Origin: Parachlorella kessleri
Lineage: Eukaryota; Chlorophyta; Trebouxiophyceae; Chlorellales; Chlorellaceae
Direction of reading: 5' to 3'
NCBI GenBank assembly: GCA_001598975.1
Contig: BBXU01000418.1
Coordinates: 1 to 18,231 of the forward strand
DNA: 18,231 bases
A model generated the notes under the pieces. It worked only from the letters and a program-made list of their open reading frames with translations. It searched no databases and had not been told where the DNA came from. Of the stretch, positions 9,429 to 18,231 are shown in pieces. Position numbers and translations under genes: made by a program. Positions within the stretch are counted from its first letter, which is position 1. Every line of letters starts with the position of its first letter.

Positions 9429-12052
9429 TACGGGGGTGACAATGAGAGTACCTTGGGCCAGGCAAGCCAAAAGCCACGGTTATCATTGGTTGGCACTCTA
9501 CCCACGCGATCCAGCCCTGTCGATACAGCCTCTTGCTACCTCACCATCACTTGCACTATCCTCCAACATCAACAAGTGCGTACCAACTGTCAGCAAGGTC
9601 CGAGAATGGCTGGTTGGATGCGCAGGGGAGTCGTCTGGTGTGTCAGAAAGACTAATCAAGCCCTCATAGGCGGTGTGCCTCGGGCAAGGTTGGCTCATCA
9701 TCCACACCCATGCATCACATGCTGCACTGCTTTTCCCGTGGGCTTGCTCTCCATGCAGGTCGCCAAGAGGTGCAAAGTGCAGGACTTCCATGCGTAGACA
9801 CGCCGTGCACTTGCGAGTATTGTGGACAGGTTCCGGACTCGCAGGCACTTGGTACAACATGGTCTCACCCCGCCAAAAACAACAATGTCCACCTCCTCTG
9901 CTCGTTGGAGAGCCACCGCGCTGTGCGCAAAGCGTGCGGGAGGGCTAGCAATCACGCTGCCGGTGGCCACCGTGGCTTCACCAGCCGGTGGCTGGGCCTT
10001 GACAGGGCGCAACTCCGCTCGCAAAGAGGCCCCTCCTGCAGTCCAAATGAGCGGAGTGAGTTGCAATCACGCTTCACGACAATGGCATCAAGGTAGGGGC
10101 CCCATGTAATAACACCCGGCTGTGCTATGAACAACGGGACTACTATAAGGTCAACATGATGTCGAGCAACCGGAGCATGGCCCTCCCTGATCGCAGCGAT
10201 GTCATTTCATTCTTACACAGCATTCTTACATGGGTACCTGTAACTTGGTCTGCCATGAAATTGGGACAAGGACCTGTTTGTGAATGTCCTTCAGCAGTAG
10301 CAAGCTTAGTGGCATGCAGGTTCTCACCTCCCGGGGTGGGTTGGCGCACAAATGACAATTGCAACAGCTTGTTTGACACCGCCTCCCCTGTGAAGCCGCC
10401 AAAGAGCAGGACATTGGAGGCATGGCTGGGACTTCCGGTACTGCTGGCTGCTGCCCCTGCTGCTGCGCTGCTGGGCTGCTGCTGCTGCGCCTCCTGTGGT
10501 GACACGGGCTGGGCATTGGCCAGCTGCTGGTGGTGTTCAGGAGCGCTACCAACCGGTGCCTGCCCATCCTGTGAGTGTTGCGCCTCCATGCTCAACTGAG
10601 CCTGGACCGGCTCGTCACTAGCCTGCTGTCCCTGCTGCTGCGCTTGTTGCAACCCTGGCTGCTGCTGGGGTAGAGCCTGCTGCTGTGCTGGCTGCGGCCC
10701 TTGCTGCTGCGCCTGGTGCACCAGCACGGCATTGGTGGCAGTGTGGGCACAGCGGGCATACGGCGTGGTCTGGACCAGCACCCATTTGCCCGCCCTCCCA
10801 TCAAATATGGCCACATCGCCCAGGATCTCTCCCTCAGCTCCCCTACCGCCATGGACAAACAGGCCTGCGTCGGAGATGACGCACCCTGCCGCCATCTCCC
10901 TAGGCTCAGGGCACTCTGCCGGCTGGAGCCCTTGTGAAAGGCATCGCCACTCCTGGGTTTGTGTGCTGAATGCCCACACATCATTAAGTGGCCCCCGCAG
11001 ACCCGAGCCGCCAAATACGATAATGGAGTCCCGCTCGAAAATGCCTGCTACATGAGAGTGGCGGGCTGGGTGGCGCTTCTGCTGGGGCCCTGCTGCTGCA
11101 GCGGCTGCTGGGACTTGCGTGGAAAGCTCCCAGCTGCCCACCTCCAAAATCAGCAGCTCATCTAGGATGGCGCCTGAGGCTGGCTCCTACAAAATGCAAC
11201 CGTGCGGATGTGGAGGTATGCTGCAAGACTAGATCAGAGTAGACTAGCCTCGGCGAAAAATAACACCTTGGCAAGAGTTAGCGAGCACTGAAGAGCTGTG
11301 CCATGGTCACTAGTGCCTTAACTGTACCTAAAACGACAATCACATGTAACAGGCCTTGAGGCTGGCTTCGCTGGCCAAGCCACATTGCGCTTAGCGGCAA
11401 CTGCACCACCAAAGTCTGCAGCAAGAGCTATGCCAACGAATTCGCACCTGGCCTCCAAAGATGTAGACCTTGCTGCCGACCAGGGTCAAGCTGCAGCCGC
11501 TCCTGGGGACAGGCTTCTTCCTGCACAAAAGCAACCCACCATACTGCTCAATCCGTTCTCTCTGCCAGGGACGTCCCTCCCCGGTTCAAAGTTATACACA
11601 ATACCCATAGCAGCCGGTGCAACTGCTGAAGGCCAGGCTTGAGTTTTAAGGCTGATGTTGGAGGCGTACCGGGGGTGTTCAATACACAGTGCCTGCCCGA
11701 CACCACCTCCACTTTGGGACTTGAAACGAGGAACCCCAAAGACAGGCAGGCACTCACTGGCCGCTGCCTAGCTTGGGAGTGATCTTCGTCCAGTGCTCGT
11801 GCCCAGCAACAAGCTCCAGGAGCCAGAGGTCGTTAAAGCCTGCTGGTGTTCGGTCGGCCCCTCCAAACACAAGCAGTTTATTATCATCCAGCGCCACCGT
11901 GCCGTGGCCTCCCCTGCCCGTGGGTGCTTCAGTGCCAGCATCCCTCTGCAAGCTTCCATCAAGCAGGCTTCAGCCTTGGCAAGGACAGGTCAAGGCGGCT
12001 TGTGGTTCATCACGCCTGGTCCCGCTACCTTGGGTGTGCTCCAGTACCCCAT
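9378..12052 (-). CDS. Six-blade kelch-repeat protein with Gln/Ala-rich insertion
   Basis: Exons in gene order are 12052-12029, 11945-11758, 11520-11448, 11186-10328, 10035-9869 and 9425-9378, giving 452 residues with a TAG stop. The first exon codes for eight residues (MGYWSTPK) and the last for fifteen (VNQTDDLCDVIIWTL); both fit phase and the kelch pattern, but the first is the least certain call. Six kelch units are visible, each with (P/A)R..H-like start, a hydrophobic strand ending in GG, and a closing strand: FGGADR, FGGQ, FGGSGL, HGGRG, FGGFTG and FGGVNQ. Together they fit one six-bladed propeller, a protein-binding platform. About 100 Gln/Ala/Pro/Ser-rich residues (252-352) interrupt blade 5. 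No BTB, F-box, phosphatase or other partner domain is present, so the binding partner is unknown; Rab9-effector-like kelch proteins are one possibility. It is divergent from VPS28. Confidence 0.87.
10416..10718 (-). repeat. CAG-rich stretch coding the polyGln/Ala insertion
   Basis: This part of kelch exon 4 codes for about 100 residues dominated by Gln with Ala, Pro and Ser, including runs of QQQQ and QQQ. It is built from impure CAG/CTG triplets and lies between the first and second strands of blade 5. It carries no intron signals that would remove it in phase, so it is likely translated as a disordered loop. Confidence 0.75.
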
Positions 12053-12261
12053 GATCATAAACGGATGGAGAAGGGATGGAGGGACGCAGGGGTGGAAGGT
12101 GGACAACTGGGTTGCGTGGAAGCGGGTGCGCCTGAAAAATTTTATTGAGCACCGCGTCAGACGATCTCTAACGATTTCTTGCCCTTCATTACCTTGCTTG
12201 CTACCTCGAAGACCCAGCAGGGCGGCAAGCGTGATCAGCTCTGGCCCTTGGGCGGGCCCAT
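12053..12261. promoter_or_regulatory. Divergent promoter region between kelch gene and VPS28
   Basis: Only 209 bp separate the two start codons. An AT-rich patch (gaaaaattttattgag, about 12134-12149) stands out from GC-richer surroundings and could serve either direction. If the kelch gene has an extra upstream exon the shared region would be shorter still. Confidence 0.5.
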
Positions 12262-14117
12262 ATGGCAGGTGGAGCCGATATTGATGGCCTTATAAAACAG
12301 TATACGAGCAGCAAGAAGGAGAGGGAGATTTTGGAAAACTATGCAGGTGGGGGAGCGCAAGACTGGCGACACCTTGGTTGGCTTTCCTGCTGGCTTGCCA
12401 GACTTGTTGGGTGAGCTACCAGAATGATAAAGTTATGTTGTTGTCATGCAGATCTTTTCACGATATTGAAAGCCACTGAGAAGCTGGAGAGGGCTTGGAC
12501 GCGGGATGCTATTAGTGCAAAGGATTATGAGCCTGCCTGCGAGAAGCTAATAGCCCAGTTCAAGACCTTGTACGACACAATACGAGAATCGGTAAGGCTT
12601 GGTGGCACTATCAGCACCAGCAGCCCCAGATGGGTGTGGGTTGGTGCAATAGTGCAAGTAATGGCAGAACGGAAGGAGAGTTCCTACGTCAGCAAGGAAG
12701 GGGGGGGCGGGGAAGAAGGAGGCAGTGGGGGCCGAAGAAGTGGGGGTCACACCTGTGATGGGAACCATATGGTACTGCTGACGAGACTAAACGCGCAAAT
12801 AAGTTCAGTCCAATGTCTTGCGGGCAACTTTTTGGTGTTGGTAGGGGCCCAAACGGGCACCTGTGTTGAGTTGCAAGTTATGGTGCAGGGTGTCCACAGC
12901 GTTGCTCAAGATCTACTAGATGCTTGGGAGAGCCCGTTGCATCCCTACTGGTTTGGTTTCTTAACCTCTATCCTAGGCCGTCACTGCCAGCTCAAGTGGG
13001 CCCGTCAACATGCTGCACGCCTCACCTGCTACCAGGGCCCTGGCCAGCCCGCCTAAGTTGTTTCCTTTTGTCTCTCCTGCCCTCCCTGCAGGTTCCTGAT
13101 GTGGAGCAGTTTATGATCACCTACAACATGCAGTGCCCCATGGCAGCTACCCGCCTGCTGAAGTCAGGCATGGCAGCCACCAAACAGCACGACTTTGCCA
13201 CGCAGCGACCACAGGACGGCTCGGCCGCGGTGCCCATTGCAGAGACAGTGCAGCACTTCATCACCACCATGGACTCTCTAAAGCTCAACATGGTGGCCGT
13301 GGACGAGATATACCCCCTGCTGTCAGACCTGGTGCAGGCCTTGGGGCGGGTGAGTGAGCGAGCGGGCAGGGCAGGGCGTTGGGGCTGGTTGGGTGGCAGT
13401 GACAGCAAGCTGCTATACAGGGAGTGGTAATGCCGACAGGTCATTGTCGGGAGGGAGCCGAGGTTGGCAGGGAGCCGAGCTGAAGCGCTAGTGCTATGCC
13501 GCTTTGAGTTAAGCGGACGAGGTTGTCTTCCCATGTATGTGGGAAACCTGGCTGGCTACTGAGTGCAGTCAATCCTGCATAAGCCTCACCCAGCAGCATC
13601 GGAACATTTGGCACTTAGGCCACGCCTGGTATGTACAAGCTGGCAGGGGCAGTGGGTTGTCAGACAATGAAGAGGGTGAGTAGGGCCGAGCAAGGAGCGT
13701 ATGTGAGCGTGCTCTCAATGTTGTGGCAACTTTGCTGCCACATGTTGCCGTGCAGGTGCCTGGGCTACCTCCCACTATGGTTGGCAAGCAGAAGGCCAAG
13801 GAGTGGATGACCAAGCTGCATGGCATGGCTGCTAGCTACCAACTGAACGAAGAAGAGGTGGGTGTCGGCCTGCCTGCCTGCCAGCAAACAGCCTAGGTGT
13901 TGCACCCTCCCTCAGCAGGTTTGCTGCCAAGGCGACTGCGCTTACACTGGTTTTCTGATGGCTTGGTTGGCTGTTGCAACCTCCCGACTCTGACTCCCGG
14001 CTTCAGCCCTTGATCACTTCTATCGATATCGTTTCCCTGCTGCAGGTCAGGCAGCTCCTGTTTGACCTTGAGTCAGCTTACAATGAGTTCATATCCAGCT
14101 TGCCCAGGGGCAACTGA
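12262..14117 (+). CDS. VPS28: VPS28, ESCRT-I subunit
   Basis: Exons are 12262-12346, 12452-12591, 13092-13349, 13756-13857 and 14046-14117, giving 218 residues, the usual size for this family. VPS28 is one of the core ESCRT-I subunits, with VPS23/TSG101 and VPS37; ESCRT-I sorts ubiquitinated membrane proteins into multivesicular endosomes. Residues 1 to about 75 form the N-terminal core-binding part (KKEREILENYADLFTILKAT at 18-37, then EKLERAW and EKLIAQF). Residues 76-110 continue it (MQCPMAATRLL). The C-terminal four-helix bundle that contacts ESCRT-II starts near 120 (IAETVQHFITTMDSLKLNMV) and ends SAYNEFISSLPRGN. The ATG at 12262 is the natural start because the family begins just ahead of the KERE motif. 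Intron 2 (12592-13091) holds a G-rich purine tract. The next gene follows in the same direction 885 bp on. Confidence 0.97.
12695..12746 (+). repeat. G-rich purine tract in VPS28 intron 2
   Basis: A 52-bp purine-rich block with runs of seven, four, five and five G lies mid-intron. It could form a G-quadruplex in the transcript. It is low-complexity sequence and carries no coding signal that fits VPS28. Confidence 0.5.
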
Positions 14118-15002
14118 GCCAGCGTAAGTGCCAGGCGAGCCTTGACAGCTATCCTTGTAGTTCTTGCATTGACTCAACTGGAGGTTCAGTCTTGTACTGT
14201 TATCTGCAGTCTGACTTAAGTGGGGTCAGCCTCTTACAGTACAGGATCTGTGGCTTTGCTTGTTGTCCTTCTTCGGTATTGCTGTGGTAATGTATCCTGT
14301 GTGAAAGGGTTGTTGTACACGTCAGTTATTTTTTTCTCCTGCACATCTTAGGCCGTCTAACGGACAGTTGAAGCCAGGGGGTGAGATTAACCAATGCCAA
14401 TAGCCACTTTCCTCACCCATATATTTATAATGAGAGGGGCTTGACACCGTGTGACATGGGGCAGTGGCAAGGCTGCCTGCCGTCACGCAAGGATTCGATG
14501 TGCAGGGGGTTGTGAGGAATACAGGCACCAGCTAGCTATTATCACTCAAAAGCTGCTAAGGCACCCTAGGATGCACTCAATGACGTGCCAGGCCATGGGT
14601 TCTGCTTTCTCACAAATCGTGACGGCCGTGCAAGTGTCGCAAACCTGCCCCCAATCCTGCCCGGGTGAAGTTACCAAGACATGCTTCTGTCTTCACTGCT
14701 GCCCCAGAGCTGCCCCCAGGTAACAACCTGGTCTTTCAGCGAGCTGTAAGTCTACTAGGTACTTTCAACACTGATTGGGCAGAGGCAGAGCACCACGGAT
14801 ACCTTGATGGAGGTACCAGATCCGAGCAAGGTCCATCCATCCTAAGGCTGTGATGGGTACTCTAGCGTAGAAATAACGGCTGAGCACTTCCTTTTGAAGT
14901 ATGCTGGTGTGAGCTCAGTGCCGAGCTGAGATCCCTAGGAGGCAGTTTTGTCGAGTGATCAACTGCGGTAGTTTAGTTTCGAAGCCTGTCTTTGCTTCCA
15001 GC
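14118..15002. other. Intergenic region between VPS28 and AP-4 epsilon
   Basis: These 885 bp hold no recognisable protein. They should contain the VPS28 3' UTR and the AP-4 epsilon promoter and 5' UTR. A TATA-like element is at 14419-14430. The only plus-strand TGTAA I find is at 14745-14749, 628 nt past the VPS28 stop and probably too far. A donor-like ccag/gtaaca at about 14719 and the acceptor cttccag ending at 15001, directly before the AP-4 ATG, could bound a 5' UTR intron. Confidence 0.45.
14419..14430 (+). promoter_or_regulatory. TATA-like element upstream of AP-4 epsilon
   Basis: The sequence atatatttataa is the strongest TATA-like match in the window and lies about 570 bp before the AP-4 epsilon ATG. 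It would fit a long 5' UTR or one with an intron. Confidence 0.3.
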
Positions 15003-18000
15003 ATGGACCTGAGCAACAGATTGGTCAACCTGGCCAAACGCACTTTGCCAGTGTCCAGCCTGTTCGATGAGACTATCAGGCAAGTTCTTAGTTCCTTAGA
15101 AAGACCATACTTATGTTGGTACCAAACGTGCCTTCAGAGCCAGCGTGTGCGGGTGCAGGTCGATCGGCGAGTGCAAGAGCAAGGGCGAGGAGGACATAAT
15201 CATGGCCAGGGTGATAGAAATCACGCGGCAGAAGCTCAAGGAGCGCAGCAGCAAGGATACACGGACCCTCAAGGAGGTGCTGGTATATCTTATGTACATA
15301 GAGATGCTGGGGCACGAGACAAGCTGGGCCCAGGCGGCGGTGATCCAGCTGTGCAGCGAGAAGAACTTGACCGTGAAGAAGGTGAGCTGGCGCACGCGGA
15401 GGCGACAGGCGGCGAGGAGACTGTTGTATGTGCCGCACAGGTGCTTCAAATGGCTAGGTGCTTGCTCGTGGTTCTTGGGAGGCATACCGAAGAAGCCTGC
15501 ACAGCTTGGGAGGATGACATAATGACAGCTGGGCGCGCCATTTTGAAACACTCCTGTCTCTCGCCCTAAAGCTAGCAACCCCTACCGCATAGCTACAGAC
15601 AGCACCCCCTCCATGCACGGTTGGGTGGTGCTAGGAAGGCATGTTTGCTAACACAGAAGTTAAGCCTGCAATGCGGACACTGTTGTAACAACTGCTGGTT
15701 TGTTCAGATGGCCTACCTTGCCACCTCTCTTCTGGTGGACCCCTCTAGCGAGCTGTCCATTCTGGTCACCGCCACTATCCAGGCTGACCTGAAGAGCGAC
15801 AACTTTCTAGTGGGTGAGTTTCCATAGTGATTGCTTGCGTAGGGCTCAATACCTAGTTTAAGGTTCACTCGGTAAGTATGCATCGGTTGGTTATATGATC
15901 AAGGGCTTTTTCGGTACTGGGTGTGCCTACGCAGTACCGGTTGCCGCCGGCTTAAGACAGCTGCTTGTCAGTGGCCATGCCAGGTGTGGTGACTGCAAAG
16001 TCATGCATGTTACTCCACTTTCTACTGACAGTACCTTGGGCTCTGTAGTGTTCATGCTCCGCCATGTTACTGGTGTTGAGCACGGCGCAATAGCCCTCCA
16101 CCTAGTGCCACGGCATTGCCTCCCTGCCTACCCCTGCCTTCTGCCTCCCGCCTGCCCTTGCCTGCAGTGTGCACGGCGCTGCAAGCCATCTGCCACATCG
16201 CTAGCCCCGAGCTGGTCAACGTGTTCCTGCCCCAGATCACCGCGCTGCTGCGGCACGACAGGGACCTGGTGAAGAAGAAGGCGCTGCTGGTGCTGCAGCG
16301 CTTTGTGCAGCTGGACCCGGGCGTCAGCCAGGACGTGGAGAAGCTGCTCATTGAGAAGATTGGGTACAAGGTGGGCGGAGCCGCGGCTGGCTTGGGGGAC
16401 TGACATGGGGCCTTTGTCTCAGGACGGCAGCTGCGGTTAGCTGCAGGGCGGAATATCTAAGCGGGGAGTATGCAGGGGCTCCTCCACAATGAACCCTGTC
16501 TGATGGCGTGTTGTACTGTATGCTGGTGGACAATGGGTGGCTATTTATACTGCTGCGTCAGCGGTAAATGGACTGGGTTTGATCCATGCCGTGTCTTGAC
16601 ACCCTTTAGCGGCTGTGGCGAAGTTATAAGTTAAGAATTTGTGGAAGCGGAACCCATAAAGGGATTTCTCTACATCGTGTCCTCAGCCTGGAATGCTGGT
16701 TACACTTTCCCGCAGGAGCCGTCTGTCATGGTTGCATCCCTGTGTGGACTGCACGAGCTCATCCGGCCGGACCCTCGCCCCTACCGCAACCTTACGCACT
16801 ACTTCACCAACATACTGAAGCAGGCGGCGGAGGGCAAGCTGGGGCGGTCGTATGAGTACCACCGAGCGCCCGCGCCCTTCGTGCAGGTGCGTGGGCACTG
16901 AAGGAGTGGACTGTGCAGGAAGGCAAGGCTTGGGGCCCAAGCCATGCGGGTCATTGTTGAGGGGTTCTTCGTGCGTGGCGCCTGTTTGTGCATGTGGCCG
17001 TGGTTCCTCTCGCCAACCCCCACAGGCGTTGGCGAGGCAGGCATGACTGTCACATCATGGGGTGGAGCGCAGTAGCTGTGGCAAGCCTCCCACAACTTAT
17101 GGACTCTTTGCAGATGGAGCTGCTGCGCCTGCTGGCCATGCTGGGCGCCGGTGACAAGCACACCAGCGAGAACATCTACGCGGTGGTGGCAGAGGTCAAG
17201 CGCAGGGCGGAGCCGCTGGGCAACAATATTGGTGGGTGGCGGGGCGCTCTTGATGCCTGTGCGGTGAGAGGCATGGCCTGTGCATGTTACCGTACGGCTG
17301 AATGCTATGCTTTGTGCACTCACCACTGAGCGTAATGGTGTTTGGGTAGCCAAAGCCTCGCAGCCTCAAGGCAAAATGAGGCCGTGTCTGCTGCAGGCAA
17401 CGCCCTGATGTATGAGTGCATGAAGACTATCGCTACCATCCACCCCAGCCCCATCCTGATCCAGCAGACCCTGGACACCATCGCGCGCTTCCTGGCCGCC
17501 CGGGAGAACAATCTCAAATATGCAGGTCAGGCCACGCCGGGCTTTTCTTGGCACCGGTGGCAGGTGGCAGATTCCAGCAGCCTCGAGTGCTTACCCATGG
17601 CAGCAACATGCCTGTCATACCCAAGCAGACAGACTGCTGGTCGAGGAAGGCTCAGAGTAGCCTGAGAACTTGCAGTTACAGTGAATGCAGGCATGCACGC
17701 CCATCTGGGTACTATGCCTGTGGTGTAGGCATTGACACCCTGACCCGCCTGGTGCGGCTAGATGCCAAGTACGCGGCTGACCACCAGTACGCGGTGGTGG
17801 ACTGCCTGCGCTCGCCAGATGTCACGCTGAAGAAGAAAACGCTGGAGCTCCTCTACAAGATGGCCGGGCCGTCCAACATCGAGGTCTGTGACCGCTCTTC
17901 TGCACGCCACCAGCACCGCCCCCAACTACATGCGAGGCGTGCTTGGCAGTCTTCCCTGCATTCCACTGTGCTGGCTGACAGTTCTGGGGCCGGGTCCGTC

Positions 18001-18204
18001 CCTGCAACTACCACCTTATGGGCTCCTACGCTGCCCCCTACTTGCTGCAGGTGATAGCCAGGGAGGTGGTTGAGTACCTGCGTGACACCAGCGACGAGGT
18101 AGCGCGGCAGGAGGCTGTGGCCCAGCTGGCTGACCTGGCGGAGCGGTACGCGCCCGACCACCAGTGGTTTGTGGACACCATCAACCAGCTGTTTGAGGTG
18201 GCAG
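15003..18204 (+). CDS. AP4E1: AP-4 adaptor complex epsilon subunit, N-terminal part
   Basis: Nine exons are visible: 15003-15079, 15159-15381, 15708-15813, 16168-16370, 16716-16886, 17114-17231, 17397-17525, 17729-17883 and 18051-18204. They code for residues 1-445 plus one base; the rest lies past the window edge. AP-4 is a four-subunit, clathrin-independent coat at the trans-Golgi, and epsilon is one of its two large chains. The visible part is the alpha-solenoid trunk: SIGECKSKGEED (27-38), VYLMYIEMLGHETSW, SDNFLVVCTALQAICHI, DRDLVKKKALLVLQRF, YEYHRAPAPFVQMELLRLLA, LGAGDKHTSENIY, LKKKTLELLYKM and AERYAPDHQWFVDTINQLFE. These blocks track plant and human AP-4 epsilon more closely than AP-1 gamma or AP-2 alpha as I recall them. 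The start MDLSNRLVNLAKR resembles the human FSSRLGSLVRG segment. The first coding intron is GC-AG. The hinge and ear domains are not in view. Confidence 0.92.
15080..15158 (+). other. GC-AG intron of AP-4 epsilon
   Basis: The donor reads AG/gcaagt, the consensus for the minor GC-AG class, and the acceptor is gggtgcag. Splicing gives ...DETIR-SIGECKSK... in frame (phase 2) and restores the family's alignment. No GT donor nearby gives the right phase without breaking conserved residues. At 79 bp it is the shortest intron I placed. Confidence 0.75.
15912..15939. repeat. 8-bp inverted repeat in AP-4 epsilon intron 3
   Basis: The arms cggtactg (15912-15919) and cagtaccg (15932-15939) are exact reverse complements with a 12-nt loop. 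It lies inside the intron, and nothing ties it to a known element. Confidence 0.5.
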
Positions 18205-18220
18205 GTGGGCAGCGACTGCC

Positions 18221-18231
18221 GGGGGGGGGGG
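18221..18231 (+). repeat. Run of eleven G at the window edge
   Basis: The window ends in eleven G within the intron that starts at 18205. The true length cannot be seen; a homopolymer of this kind may mark a contig end or a sequencing difficulty. Confidence 0.6.

Noticed and set aside
13450..13480. Short repeated agggagccgag in VPS28 intron 3
   Set aside because: Two 11-bp copies in GC-rich intron sequence are likely by chance and have no related feature nearby.
15088..15578. Minus-strand frames opposite AP-4 epsilon exons 1 and 2
   Set aside because: They lie across well-conserved AP-4 coding sequence and introns, and their translations show no domain.
3767..18204. A functional cluster for membrane traffic (PIG-O, kelch, VPS28, AP-4 epsilon)
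   Set aside because: The proteins belong to separate complexes in different compartments, are all housekeeping genes, and lie on both strands. Neighbourhood alone does not support a joint system.
1..18231. Transposon, CRISPR array, tRNA, rRNA or organelle insertion
   Set aside because: I looked for terminal repeats with reverse transcriptase or transposase motifs, regular short repeats and conserved RNA cores on both strands and saw none; a systematic tool search could still find diverged copies inside introns.

Overview
The window looks like nuclear DNA of a green alga (chlorophyte). Every gene is broken by many short GT-AG introns (79 to 500 bp, acceptors mostly ending in tgcag). Possible green-algal poly(A) motifs (TGTAA) occur. 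The gene set mixes a plastid phylloquinone enzyme with eukaryotic secretory and endosomal genes. I cannot name the genus. I rebuilt all exon structures by hand from splice sites, reading phase and recalled family sequences; none is backed by transcripts or a database search.

Layout from left to right: 1-623 has no gene I can support. 624-1259 (+) is a small four-helix membrane protein of unknown family. 1740-3455 (-) is MenG, the chloroplast methyltransferase that finishes phylloquinone. 3767-9155 (+) is PIG-O, the GPI-anchor ethanolamine-phosphate transferase, in ten exons. 9378-12052 (-) is a six-blade kelch protein in six exons with a Gln/Ala-rich insertion. 12262-14117 (+) is VPS28, a complete ESCRT-I subunit in five exons. 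15003 to the right edge (+) is the N-terminal 445 residues of the AP-4 adaptor epsilon subunit, nine exons, cut off by the window end.

Orientations run + - + - + +. This gives two compact divergent promoters (MenG/PIG-O, 311 bp; kelch/VPS28, 209 bp) and two convergent 3' ends. PIG-O (ER), VPS28 (endosome) and AP-4 (trans-Golgi) all serve membrane traffic, but they are housekeeping genes of separate complexes and I see no reason to call this a functional cluster. I found no mobile element, CRISPR array, tRNA or rRNA, and no convincing new system. The most notable points are a GC-AG intron in AP-4 epsilon, nested inverted repeats around the last kelch exon, the disordered insertion in kelch blade 5, a Cys-containing insertion in the PIG-O catalytic domain, and the unassigned Cys-rich tetraspan protein.
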